A stretch of DNA of 64,000 bases from Megalonaias nervosa. Taxonomy: Eukaryota; Mollusca; Bivalvia; Unionida; Unionidae. Positions 11,712-20,969 of the stretch are shown here, piece after piece. The notes below the pieces were generated by a model. The model was not told the origin of the DNA. It searched no databases and worked only from the letters and a program-made list of their open reading frames with translations. Position numbers and translations under genes: made by a program. Within the stretch, counting starts at the first letter, position 1, and every line of letters starts with the position of its first letter. Location: contig JAECUM010001858.1 in the NCBI GenBank assembly GCA_016617855.1, forward strand, positions 1 to 64,000, read 5' to 3'.

Positions 11712-11749
11712 ATAGTTTCTTTGAATATCCGTATGGTTGTGCTCCAAAC
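11712..11749 (-). CDS. Convertase micro-exon (after the Asp block)
   Basis: A 38-base exon, too short for an ORF search, phase 1 in and 0 out, acceptor TCTTACAG and donor TAT|GTAAGC. Joined to the preceding phase-1 G it reads G-LEHNHTDIQRNY, directly homologous in position to the D-D-G-I-E-x-x-H-P-D-L-x-x-N-Y run of furin-type enzymes. The usual H-P-D-L is H-T-D-I here, a small departure in a conserved loop. It closes what would otherwise be a frame mismatch between the Asp exon and the D-P-K-A-S-Y exon, which is strong evidence that it is real. A long AC/TA microsatellite starts 46 bases from its acceptor. Confidence 0.92.
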
Positions 11750-11795
11750 CTGTAAGAAAACAGGAAAAACTATATGTTATAATCAATATCATCAT

Positions 11796-11889
<94 letters not shown>
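11796..11889. repeat. Compound (CA)n(TA)n microsatellite
   Basis: About 29 bases of CA passing into 65 bases of TA, 46 bases upstream of the micro-exon acceptor in gene sense. Confidence 0.98.
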
Positions 11890-11891
<2 letters not shown>

Positions 11892-12842
11892 TGCATTGGT
11901 GTTCGATAGTTATTTTTTAAACTTGGATTGAAAAAAATCTTTAATATTTAAATGGAAGGAGTAACTTCTAAATGGAATTATAATGCTCAAGAAGCTTGAT
12001 TTATAAAAATACGTTTGTTTAATTTTACAGCTTGACACACAAGAATGCCGAGAAAAGAAAAGACTGATGAATTATGGAAGGTGCTATAGATTCCTGAAAT
12101 TACGTGCCCTGCAGGCAATATTTCATTTACTAAAACTCGGTAGCAATCAACTCATGATGAATGGATTGTAGAAATCTCTATTAGCACACATGGTATATGA
12201 CATTCGAATGTCATTACTACAAAATAATTAAACGTGGGGAATTCAATAACCATATATCCATCATCCAATTAATCCACATGTACCAATAAACAAGACTCCA
12301 AGTCTCGGGGAATGGCCGAACGATGTGTGAAGCGCATGCATGTTTCTTTGTATGTACCCAGCTTTAATGAAAAGTAAAAATATTCCAAAGAGAAAAATAC
12401 TTTTGTTTCAGTTACTTAAGAATTGGATCATCTGGTGTAGTGAAGGTGAAATTGTGTACATTTGCAACAAGCACAACAGAGATAACATTGGACCACCTAT
12501 ACGCGACTTACATGTACTGTGACTGAAATTTTTTTATATTGGTATCAGGGCAACAACGCGTTGCGAAAGCAGACAGGTGATCGAAACGGCTGATTTCATG
12601 AGTACGATAAATGAACTTGAACTAGTCCAAATTACACTAGCTTTAGGATTTAATAAACTAGGAAAAATTTATTTTTCTAGAGTACAGAAAACTTACTTCT
12701 GAAAATTCAATAAAGGAATTTTATATATAGCTAATGAAAGAAATAACAATAAAATAAAACAAAACTTGTCAGCTCCTGTTTTCTTCCAATGTGACGTCTA
12801 GGAAGTGAAAATGACTAAGACGGTCTTTTAATCTAAAGTAAG

Positions 12843-14488
12843 TCCAAGCTGTATGATCTATAACCCAAAGTACACCCATCAGCCGTACACCAAAATATAG
12901 GCAATTATGTTGTTGCTGTAGGGTGTTAACGCCATTTTTCAGCACAAGATAGGCTATATATGGCGGCCAGTATAATTGGTGGAGGAAGAACCCTGGAAAT
13001 CCCCGGGAAGAACCACCGACCCACGAGAAGCTACTGGCAGGCTTTCTCACGTAACCATGTTAGTCGAGCCTGAGACTCGAACTCACGCAGACAGAGGTGA
13101 GATGGCAGTGATCCGTAACGGTGAACGCTTTAGACCACTCGGCCACTCGGGGCCCCTTATATATAGGGAATTAAACCAAGCTGTATGATCTATAACCCAA
13201 AGTACATCCATCAGCCATACACCAAAATATAGGAAATTAAACCAAGCTGTCTGTTCTATAACCCAAAGTACACCCATCAGCCATCCGCCAAAATATAGGG
13301 AATTAAACCAAGCTGTATGTTCTATAATCCAAGTACACCCATCAGCCGTACACCAAACTAAAGGGAATTAAACCCAGATGTATGATCTATAACCCAAAGT
13401 ACACCCATCAGCCATACACCAAACTAAAGGGAATTAGGCCAAACTGTATGCTATGTAACCCAAAGTACACCCATCAGCCATCCACCAAACTAAAGGGAAT
13501 TAAACCAGGCTGTATGTTCTATAACCCAAAGTACACCCATCAGCCATAGACCAAACTAAAGGGAATTAAACCAAGCTGTATGTGTTATAACCCAAAGTAC
13601 ACCCATCAGCCATCCACCAAAATACAGGAAATTAAACCAACCTGTATGTGTTATAACCCAAAGTACACCCATCAGCCATTTGCCAAAATATCGGGAATTA
13701 AACCATGCTGTATGTTCTATAACCCAAAGTTCACCCATCAGCCATACACCAAATTAAAGGGAATTAAACCAAGCTGTATTTTCTATAATCCAGAGTACAC
13801 CCATCAGCCATCCGCCAAAATACAGGGAATAAAACCAGGCTGTATGTTCTATAATCCAAAGTACACCCATCAGCCATCCACCAAAATATAGGGAATAAAA
13901 CCAGGCTGTATGTTCTATAATCCAAATTACACCCATCAGACATCCGCCAAAACAAAGGGAATTAAACCAGGCTGTATGTTCTATAACCCAAAGTACACCC
14001 ATCAGCCATACACCAGAATATAGGGAATTAAACCAAGCTGTTATGTTCTATAACCCAAAGTACACCCATCAGCCGTACACCAAAATATAGGGAAATAAAC
14101 CATGCTGTATGTTCTATAACCCAAAGTACACCCATCAGCCATCCACCAAATTAAAAGGAATTAAACCAAGCTGTATGTTTTATAACCCAAAGTACACCCA
14201 TCAGCCATCCGCCAAACTAAAGGGAATTAAACCATGCTGTATGTTCTATAACCAAAAGTACACCAATCAGCCATCCACCAAAATATAGGGAATTAAACCA
14301 AGCTGTATGTTCTATAATCCAAAGCACACCCATCAGCCATACACCAAAATATAGGGAATTAAACCATGCTGTATGTTCTATAACCCAAAGTACACCCATC
14401 AGCCAAAATATAGGGAATTAAACCAAGCTCTATGTTCTATAATCCAAAGTACACCCATCAGCCATACAACAAACTAAAGGGAATTAAC
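12843..14488. repeat. Minisatellite, about 66-bp unit, split by a SINE
   Basis: About 21 copies of a unit containing AAGCTGTATGTTCTATAACC, CAAAGTACACCCATCAGCCA and CCAAAATATAGGGAATTAAA. Copies differ at a few sites (ATCC/ATAC, AATATA/AACTAAA). One copy is interrupted by the SINE at 12908-13160. Both strands keep long open frames because 66 is a multiple of three; the repetitive peptides (YNPKYTHQP on plus, GVLWVIEHTAWFNS on minus) are not supported as genes. It lies in the intron between 14939 and 11749. Confidence 0.95.
12908..13160 (-). mobile_element. SINE family B, copy 2, inserted in the 66-bp minisatellite
   Basis: About 253 bp, minus orientation, clearly related to 10612-10859 along its length (TTTTTCAGCACAAGATAGGC, GGCGGCCAGTAT, AACCACCGACCCACGAGAAG, CGCAGACAGAGGTGAGATGG). 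Reading the minus strand it starts GGCCGAGTGGTCTAAAGCG (A box) with a Ser/Leu-like long variable region and GAGTTCGAGTCTC (B box). Flanks ATATAGGCAATTA (12895-12907) and ATATAGGGAATTA (13161-13173) are a 13-bp target duplication of minisatellite sequence. Confidence 0.93.
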
Positions 14489-14494
14489 AGTTAT

Positions 14495-14930
14495 TGTAGC
14501 AACACCTCTGTATACAAGGTCATTGCTATAAAATAACCTAGATTACCAGTGAAGGAAACCTGGGAAATTCTTTAAAGGTTGATCTTAAGTTTATCATCAC
14601 TGTTGTTTGAATCTCAGATGCATTCTCAAACAAATTAAATTAACTGAGACATCGCTTCCATCAACATACATGCACGTGTTATAAAATGTTTTTGTCTTTG
14701 ACCTTTTTTCAGGCCAAAATATGGAAAAGGTGAATTGTATCATAATCCGAAGATAACGTCAACTATGTTTCACGTATTTCACATATTCAAATGATAGAAC
14801 TCGTCAAGATTATCTAAGAACCCAATATATATTAGGCTATTTTATTTCATCTTTATACATTATTCTTTTAATTTTTATTTGTGTTGCTTACTAGACTAAG
14901 AGTTTACTTTGTGTCTGGAATCAATAATAT
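14495..14930. other. Intron sequence, no recognisable feature
   Basis: Part of the convertase intron between the minisatellite and the Asp exon. Nothing identified. Confidence 0.5.
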
Positions 14931-14938
14931 CGACTTAC

Positions 14939-15047
14939 CATCATCCAGTACTGATACCACGACACCTTTGCCCGTGATGTTCTGTTTCCAGCAAGGAATA
15001 ACGTGGAGGTCAAGCTTCTTAAGATCACGCGTGGTCTTGGAGTCTTT
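14939..15047 (-). CDS. Convertase exon with catalytic aspartate
   Basis: A 109-base exon, phase 0 in and 1 out, acceptor TTCGACAG and donor G|GTAAGTCG. It begins K-D-S-K-T-T-R-D-L and then [11 protein letters not shown], where family members have a helix with A-W-x-x-G-x-T-G. Next comes [14 protein letters not shown], the subtilisin block I strand whose first Asp after Val-Leu is the charge-relay aspartate. An Asn-Ile-Thr (N-I-T) sequon lies just before the block. The Cys in PCW is not usual for furin and deserves a structural look. The reading frame passes through the donor for a few codons and then stops, so the border is set by GTAAGT and by the fit to the next exon. Confidence 0.95.
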
Positions 15048-15690
15048 CTGTCGAATGCATGCAATTACAAGTCTTACTTCTTGCACGTGTATATAACTGT
15101 ACTCGTGAATTCCGTGCCTTATTGTTTCTTTATGAATGAAATTTACAGATAAATCAAACACAGCATTACGTTACAATCATATGTATATACAGTTCAAGTT
15201 CTACAATGGCGTCAGGTACAACATCGAAGACATTAAACAGCACTCTAAACAATGTATTTTACGGCGACCAACAAAATATCTTTTCAATATAAAATGACCC
15301 ATTACGTTGTTATCTCGGTAAGAGTATTATAATAATAGTTCGGTCTTCTGACTAAAGAATAATTCAGCTGAAAGTTTATAAACGTTTACGTTTTATTTTA
15401 TCGAAAACATTGTGGTGGGGATTACTGACTGTGGATTTATCAATTGTGTTTCTACACATTAAATAAACTATGTCAGTGTGTTAATGTTCATACTCGGTTT
15501 ACCGTAATCAACTGCTTAGCTATTGGATATTGACGTTATACGTGTTGCGACATCGTGCTGGTTTGGTATTTGTCATATAGACAAAGCATATGACCTCATG
15601 CGATATTTAATACAAGATTTTCACCTGAAGAATCTTGACAAGTAAGAACGTCAGAAACTTTGCAGAGATGCATTAGCTAAAATAACATAC

Positions 15691-15822
15691 CAGGTACCAT
15701 TCTTTGGCCCATAAGGGATCGTTGAATGATGTGCTTCTGTATATAACGTCCTCAGCTCTTTTATCGGCGATGATGTATCTCTTGCTCCTTGTCCTGGCTA
15801 TTTGTTGCTCTACCCATTTGAC
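15691..15822 (-). CDS. Convertase exon: prodomain end, RSKR site, catalytic domain start
   Basis: A 132-base exon, 44 residues, phase 0/0, acceptor CCATTTTAG and donor CTG|GTATGTT. It reads VKWVEQQIARTRSKR, the classic end of a convertase prodomain with the primary autocatalytic site R-S-K-R. A short linker follows, then SFNDPLWAKEWYL, the first strand of the peptidase domain (F-N-D-P-x-W...Q/E-W-Y-L). The enzyme should fold in the ER with its prodomain bound, cut itself after RSKR and then process secretory cargo after paired basic residues. Separation from the previous exon is about 15.6 kb, the second-longest intron in the chain, and it contains the 16.3-18.1 kb retroposon. Confidence 0.95.
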
Positions 15823-16090
15823 CTAAAATGGAAGCCATTTCTCATAAATAATTAGCCTTACATGACTTTGTCAAATTTGTACATTGGTTCTTCGATCTAA
15901 ATGGCTTATTGTCAGGAACGGCCCACCAAAAGTTGTTGAAAAATTAATATTTTATTTACAAAAAAAGATGTTATATTTATGCACAAAAGAACATATTCAC
16001 CATGTGTAGCCTCTACCTCGTAAATTTTACTGACCCACTGCAATATGACAGGCTCGTCCTTCATCTGACGAACTATTAAAAGATAGAACA

Positions 16091-16240
16091 ATTGCACGTG
16101 ACAATATTGTTTAGTCACTGTGTTAGTAATATACTGGTAACTATGCTAATGTATATCTAGGTGATTGCACGTGACAATATCTTTCAGTCTCTGTGTTAGT
16201 GATATACTGACAACTATTCTAATGTACATCTAGGTGATAA
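16091..16240. repeat. Two-copy 74-bp tandem duplication
   Basis: TTGCACGTGACAATAT recurs at 16092 and 16166, each followed by a matching stretch through CTAATGTA-ATCTAGGTGAT. The copies differ at several bases. Confidence 0.85.
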
Positions 16241-16514
16241 TCAGCAAATACATATTGATTGGATTGCAAGCAATCAATTGTCCCTTAAATAGGCATGCAA
16301 TAGATTGTTAAACTCCTGTTGGACAAGTAAGGTTAAAAGTAAACAAATCTGAAAATGGCGAGGACCAAGCAGTTTTAATGGACCAAGCAATTTTTTAGAG
16401 GCTAAAGACAATTGCAAGTGCAATGGGATGTTGACAATCACGATTTGAAAAAATCACTATAACCAGAACAAATACTGACAAGAAACAAATACAAAAAAAA
16501 ACAGGACTGTGAAG

Positions 16515-17918
16515 ATGAGCTTACAAGAAAACAACTCACAAGAGCGAGCAGCACGTGCAGTACAAAATGCCAAAAGTTTGAAAAAATGGAGGCTAGAAAA
16601 TTTTTTCCAAATAAGAAGAGTAGAGAGAACGGAAGGATCCTTTCTAGAATGTATACACCATGAAGGGACTCAGTTCCTAGATATGTCCAAAATACCCAGA
16701 GAGCAAGTACCAAGCACAGCAGAGGTCATGATTGCAATAAAGATTCTCTATCCAGACCAGGTAAAAAGAATATACTCGATAAACAGGGAAGGCTATAAAG
16801 GTTACATGTTTAGATCAAGGGATAAGGAACCAGTACTACCCTTGGGAGAAATGACAATTAAAGAGAGACCTGTTACAGTAAGGAAACCACCACCAATCCT
16901 GAAGAAAATAAAAAAACAAACGGGAGAGTTATATTTGAGTGATATCCCTCTAGAGATACCCCTGGAAGCAACAAAGGAAAGATTCGAAGAGAAGTACAAT
17001 ATAAAGGTCATATCGGCCAGATTGGATACCATTCCCTTGACATCTATCTACAACGGGAATAGGATATTTGAAATAGAAAAAAGCCAGTTAAGAGACGTAA
17101 AAAGAGCTTTCTATTTATTCGGGTTTCTGACGAAAACATGGTACAAGGGCTGTATTTATCACAGTAAATGCAATAGATGTGGTCTAACGGGGCACACACC
17201 ACATAAATGTCCAGGGAACTTGGACCAGCAACACCAGCAAGAAAAAAAACAACAGGATAAAACAGACTCAAGAACCGAAGTGGAAACAACAAAACAGCCA
17301 ATAAGGCCCAAGACGCAGCATATAGAAAGCCAACAACTACCCAAGCTACCAGAGAAAACATCTACACAACAACAGCAACAACAATTAAGACAGCCTAAAC
17401 AACAAGATCCCAAAGATATCCAGCAGAGCAAGGAAGTACAACAGAAACAACAATCACAAACTTCTAAACAAAAGTCCACAGAAACACTGAAGACAGGCAA
17501 TAAAACGAAACAAAATTCACAAACACAGCCGGGATCTAGCCAGGAAATAGACGCTAAAGGGAACAAACAACAGAATACTCAAATAAAAAGTCCAAAAAAA
17601 CAACAGACAAATACACAAGCAACCCAAATAATGGAAACATCAGGAAAAAGTCCACAAAGTCATGAAATCAACAAACAGGCTTTGACATTGGCAACATTAG
17701 GATCACAAACAGGGACCGACACAGAGACAGAAAAAGAAAAAGAAATTAAGAGAGAAAAAAGGAGAGCGAAAAGAAGGAGGAAACTAGAAGCGGAAAAACA
17801 ATGCAGGAAAGAAATGGAAGATTACTTTATAAAGGAGGATGAAATTATTGATGAGGAATGGAATCTGGAAAAACTGCGAGAAATGGAGGACTACTTTAAT
17901 CAAGAAGAAAAAGATTGA
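16515..17918 (+). CDS. LINE ORF1-like RNA-binding protein (RRM-like + CCHC knuckle)
   Basis: 467 codons from the first ATG; a GTG two codons upstream is unlikely as a start. The middle part (about residues 135-215) has the alternating strand/helix look of an RRM-like fold, with YLSDIPLEIPLEATKERFEE then YNIKVISARL. A zinc knuckle follows: CNRCGLTGHTPHKC, C219-x2-C222-x4-H227-x4-C232. Residues about 240-400 are a low-complexity Gln/Lys/Thr tail, and the end is a charged, probably helical Lys/Arg/Glu segment (EKEKEIKREKRRAKRRRKL). RRM plus CCHC is the usual plan of ORF1 proteins in I, Jockey and Tx1-type LINEs, where the protein coats its own RNA. The frame is undamaged, which fits recent insertion. 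Confidence 0.8.
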   Translation: MSLQENNSQERAARAVQNAKSLKKWRLENFFQIRRVERTEGSFLECIHHEGTQFLDMSKIPREQVPSTAEVMIAIKILYPDQVKRIYSINREGYKGYMFRSRDKEPVLPLGEMTIKERPVTVRKPPPILKKIKKQTGELYLSDIPLEIPLEATKERFEEKYNIKVISARLDTIPLTSIYNGNRIFEIEKSQLRDVKRAFYLFGFLTKTWYKGCIYHSKCNRCGLTGHTPHKCPGNLDQQHQQEKKQQDKTDSRTEVETTKQPIRPKTQHIESQQLPKLPEKTSTQQQQQQLRQPKQQDPKDIQQSKEVQQKQQSQTSKQKSTETLKTGNKTKQNSQTQPGSSQEIDAKGNKQQNTQIKSPKKQQTNTQATQIMETSGKSPQSHEINKQALTLATLGSQTGTDTETEKEKEIKREKRRAKRRRKLEAEKQCRKEMEDYFIKEDEIIDEEWNLEKLREMEDYFNQEEKD

Positions 17919-18072
17919 AAAAAAAAAAAAATATATATATATACACATACAAAACAGACAAACACTACAAAATAGAAGTACATAAAAATTCGATAACAAA
18001 TAAAACTTCAGACAAACTGTACTATAAGAAAAAAAAAACAATACAATATAGCACAATTTGACATGTAGGGCA

Positions 18073-18123
18073 GGAGGGCCTCCCTAAATGGTCTGCAAAG
18101 ATCAAACAGGGAGAGCACCCTCC
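18073..18123 (+). other. 3' stem-loop of the retroposon
   Basis: GGAGGG (18073-18078) pairs with CCCTCC (18118-18123) and CTCCCT (18080-18085) with AGGGAG (18108-18113), leaving a 22-base loop. It ends directly at the poly(A), where LINE reverse transcriptases commonly recognise a 3' hairpin. Confidence 0.7.
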
Positions 18124-18263
18124 AAAAAAAAAAAAAAAAAAAAATTAAATAGGCATGCAAGAGATATTTTCAAACATTTTGTAGTTTTACTTAATTTATC
18201 ATGACTATTTCGGTAATTTTAGGCATATACCTGATAATACAAAAATTTATAGCTGAAACAAAT

Positions 18264-18327
18264 AATTCATTCATTCATTCATTCATTCATTCATTCATTC
18301 ATTCATTCATTCGTTCATTCATTCATT
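18264..18327. repeat. (ATTC)n microsatellite
   Basis: About 16 tetranucleotide units with one GTTC variant. Confidence 0.97.
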
Positions 18328-19026
18328 TCCTCTATAAAGAGATTTATAAATACTTTGGTTACAAACAAGACAAAAAATAAATCTAACAAAATGTGTGTTA
18401 ATGGAAATCTTCGATTCGATTTGAATAAGAGTGGATTTTTTTCATGCGCATAATGATCAGGGTCTATGCTGTATGCAGTTACAGCTTACACGCGAGTATA
18501 ATTCGGTAAATGCAAATACTTTCACACTCATTTTTTCTGATTAAAGCCACTAAGCCTTTAAAGTCTAATGAAAACTTCGTTCATTTTTAGCAATACCGAA
18601 AATTGAGATGCAGCGAATTGGGATAAATATTATAAATTACCTATCAGGTTCACAATGTCTACAAATTTCAGTTTCGTTTAATACAAAAAGTTCATAAGTA
18701 CAGATACATTCAAACACAGAAAAAGCATTAAACTTTTTTTGCACACACAATCTTCGTATAGCATTTTTGATAAGATACGAATTAAATTGAATTTTAATAC
18801 CAACAAATCCTAAATTCCTTTTTCTTGTTTTGGGATTCAAGTCTGAATCAGATCAATGCATGTATGTTGCATTTCAATTAGCACAATCTATTCGTGTAAA
18901 TTCAGAAAACAAGTTCAACTCTACTTTAAAGTTCTAAATGCAATTATATTCATGAAATTAATTAATTTACATGAATTTTTTTTAATTAAACCACTTTAAT
19001 GACGTCTCAAAGTGTGTATTCCTATG

Positions 19027-19029
<3 letters not shown>
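18328..19029. other. Intron sequence, no recognisable feature
   Basis: AT-rich; nothing identified on either strand. Confidence 0.5.
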
Positions 19030-19097
<68 letters not shown>

Positions 19098-19113
19098 CTA
19101 TATATATATATCT

Positions 19114-19144
<31 letters not shown>

Positions 19145-19156
19145 TATATATATATA
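19030..19156. repeat. Long (TA)n / (TATC)n tract
   Basis: TA repeats with a GTTGC interruption and a TATATC subdomain, about 127 bases. Confidence 0.97.
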
Positions 19157-20400
19157 CCTCAATGTACGATGACACCAGAGATGGAAAGAAAAGGACAATC
19201 CCTTAAATTATGTGTCTAATTCTGTATTAAAATTGTCCGATGTATGAATGAAGAAGAATTATTTTTTTTAATTTATGGTACACATTAATGTTATCCAGTA
19301 ACGACAAAAAACACGGATTATTTAAATTTGATAATTTCTTTTATCTGTACAAGTTATTTGCAAACCATTTGCAAAAAGTGACGATTGTAAATTGATACCT
19401 TTGACTGATGCATCACGAAACCCAGATCTAGTGCTTAATTTCTTTATAAATGTTCTGTATTGACCTCTTTGTAGTTCCTACTGATTAATTTTGGATATGC
19501 TGTGAATTGATTAACTGAGCCCACGTATTGTTAAAATTCCTGTCAGAATGCCTCGAGCGACGAAAATCCCTATCACCGCATGTTGCCACGGAATGGTTGG
19601 ATGACAAACTCATATCACTGACAGTTAGCAACATACACCGGAAGTAATAATAATTTATATTGCGTTAAAGCGGATACAAACAGCGGAAATAAAGTCCTTC
19701 CATCTCGTTTAACAGGAGTGTTTAATCTGACATTTTTGAGCGCAAATCAAAATATATCCCTCTGGATTCATTATAGATGTATTTTCTTAAGCTGAAGGTG
19801 ACAGACATTATTGGATTGCATACAAATGTCCTAATACTGGGATATTTAGTTGCACAACCAAATCTGATTGTAAAACGGGAAAGGCAAGACCACTTTCTTA
19901 TGACTGTATAGCTCTGAATTTTGTGGAGAGAGAAAGACATCTGAAAAGAAAGGAAAGGACTACTAACCTGATATGTTTAATATACTAATACATACACCAT
20001 TGATCATTAATAGTTGTAATATGACATTTTCCAAGAATATAGTTTTTATTTTGAGATGAAATCAACCGTATGCTTAAAATTCATATTTAGATTTGAAAAA
20101 AAGATCAAAATCACATACACGTTTAATGACTTTCTTCGTGACGCTTAAATGCAAGTTTTATCTTCCATTTTGATTTAAAATAACTACTTGTTTACGGGTT
20201 TACTTGACTATTATGAAGTGAACAAATGCATTGATATGATGAACGTGTGACCCTTGTATTCGTTGATGTGGTACTTGTTTTATAGATATATACAGATATA
20301 AGTATTTGACGTACAAACTTTGCTTAGAGTGTTATGACACTTGAAAAGCTTGTGAAAAATCTCTGAGCTGCTAAAGGAAACATTCAGTGCTCAGCTTCAG
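19157..20400. other. Intron sequence, no recognisable feature
   Basis: No gene, RNA or repeat recognised. Confidence 0.45.
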
Positions 20401-20419
20401 AATATGGTTAAAAATATAT

Positions 20420-20967
20420 AGTTGATTGTGTTGTTACGGCTCTGAACGCCAGAATTACACAACTAGAATCAGAGAACTACAGCTGAACGCGGACAATACA
20501 GAACAACATAGCCGCCAAAACTGCTTCCGGATCACAGGAGTCCCAGAAAGCCATTATGAGGACACTAATAAATGCGTCCTGAAAACGTCTAATTCCCTTG
20601 ACTTAAATCAACGCATAACACAGAAACAAACGTAAGTGGTAGTCACAAAACACAGTGATGTAACTATCAATTTTGCACTTATCGTGCCTGTCAGACACTG
20701 TATACAGCTCGTACACACATCAAGGACAAGGATCATGGTGGAATATTTATTAATGAGGGTCTAGCCAGACCTAGACCTAAGAAGCTTTTCGAAACCCGGA
20801 AGCTAATGAGAAGCAAGCGCTTAGCAACTGCCTGGACATCTGATGGGACGATCTTAGTATAAGACCAATTGTCAAAACTCCACAGGATAAGTTCCTTTGA
20901 GAATCTAGCGAAACTTTCACCTAATGTAGATCTCAATTCTATTTTCAAAGGGCTTTCAGATCATTGA
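20420..20967 (+). pseudogene. Decayed LINE ORF1
   Basis: Two separated open stretches in the plus direction match the coiled-coil/RRM plan of LINE ORF1 proteins: RELQLNADNTEQHSRQNCFR then ITGVPESHYED, and later GIFINEGLARPRPKKLF, KLMRSKRLATAWTSDGTILV. An in-frame TAA follows the last of these and the sequence continues LSKLHRISSFENLAKL before the end. The order x-x-E-Q-x-S-R-x-N-C-x-R-I-x-G-x-P-E, then I-N-E-x-L...A-W-T-S-D-G, is the pattern of this widespread ORF1 type. It is a different lineage from the intact ORF at 16.5 kb, which lacks these motifs. Confidence 0.75.
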
Positions 20968-20969
20968 CC

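Larger units (their letters stand above)
16306..18144 (+). mobile_element. Young polyadenylated retroposon with a single ORF1-like gene
   Basis: A 1.84-kb insertion in a convertase intron, bounded by a 21-bp target duplication (16285-16305 and 18145-18165) that differs at one base. It holds about 200 bp of 5' leader, one intact ORF, a 3' region with a stem-loop at 18073-18123 and a terminal poly(A) of about 22. These are the marks of target-primed reverse transcription. No reverse transcriptase or endonuclease is encoded, so it must have been mobilised in trans. This recalls mammalian half-LINEs that carry only ORF1. Confidence 0.88.

Noticed and set aside
15985..16077. Minus-strand exon-like stretch (acceptor TTTTAATAG, VILQWVSKIYE, possible donor GAG|GTAGAG) just upstream of the RSKR exon
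   Set aside because: It could be spliced in phase to V-K-W-V-E-Q-Q, but the exon at 31560-31456 gives a far better prodomain match (LEDHYVLRH...LQDDNR) with a perfect phase, so this one is probably chance.
16509..16514. GTG start for the retroposon ORF two codons before the ATG
   Set aside because: GTG starts are not expected for a eukaryotic mRNA; the ATG at 16515 is the first in frame.
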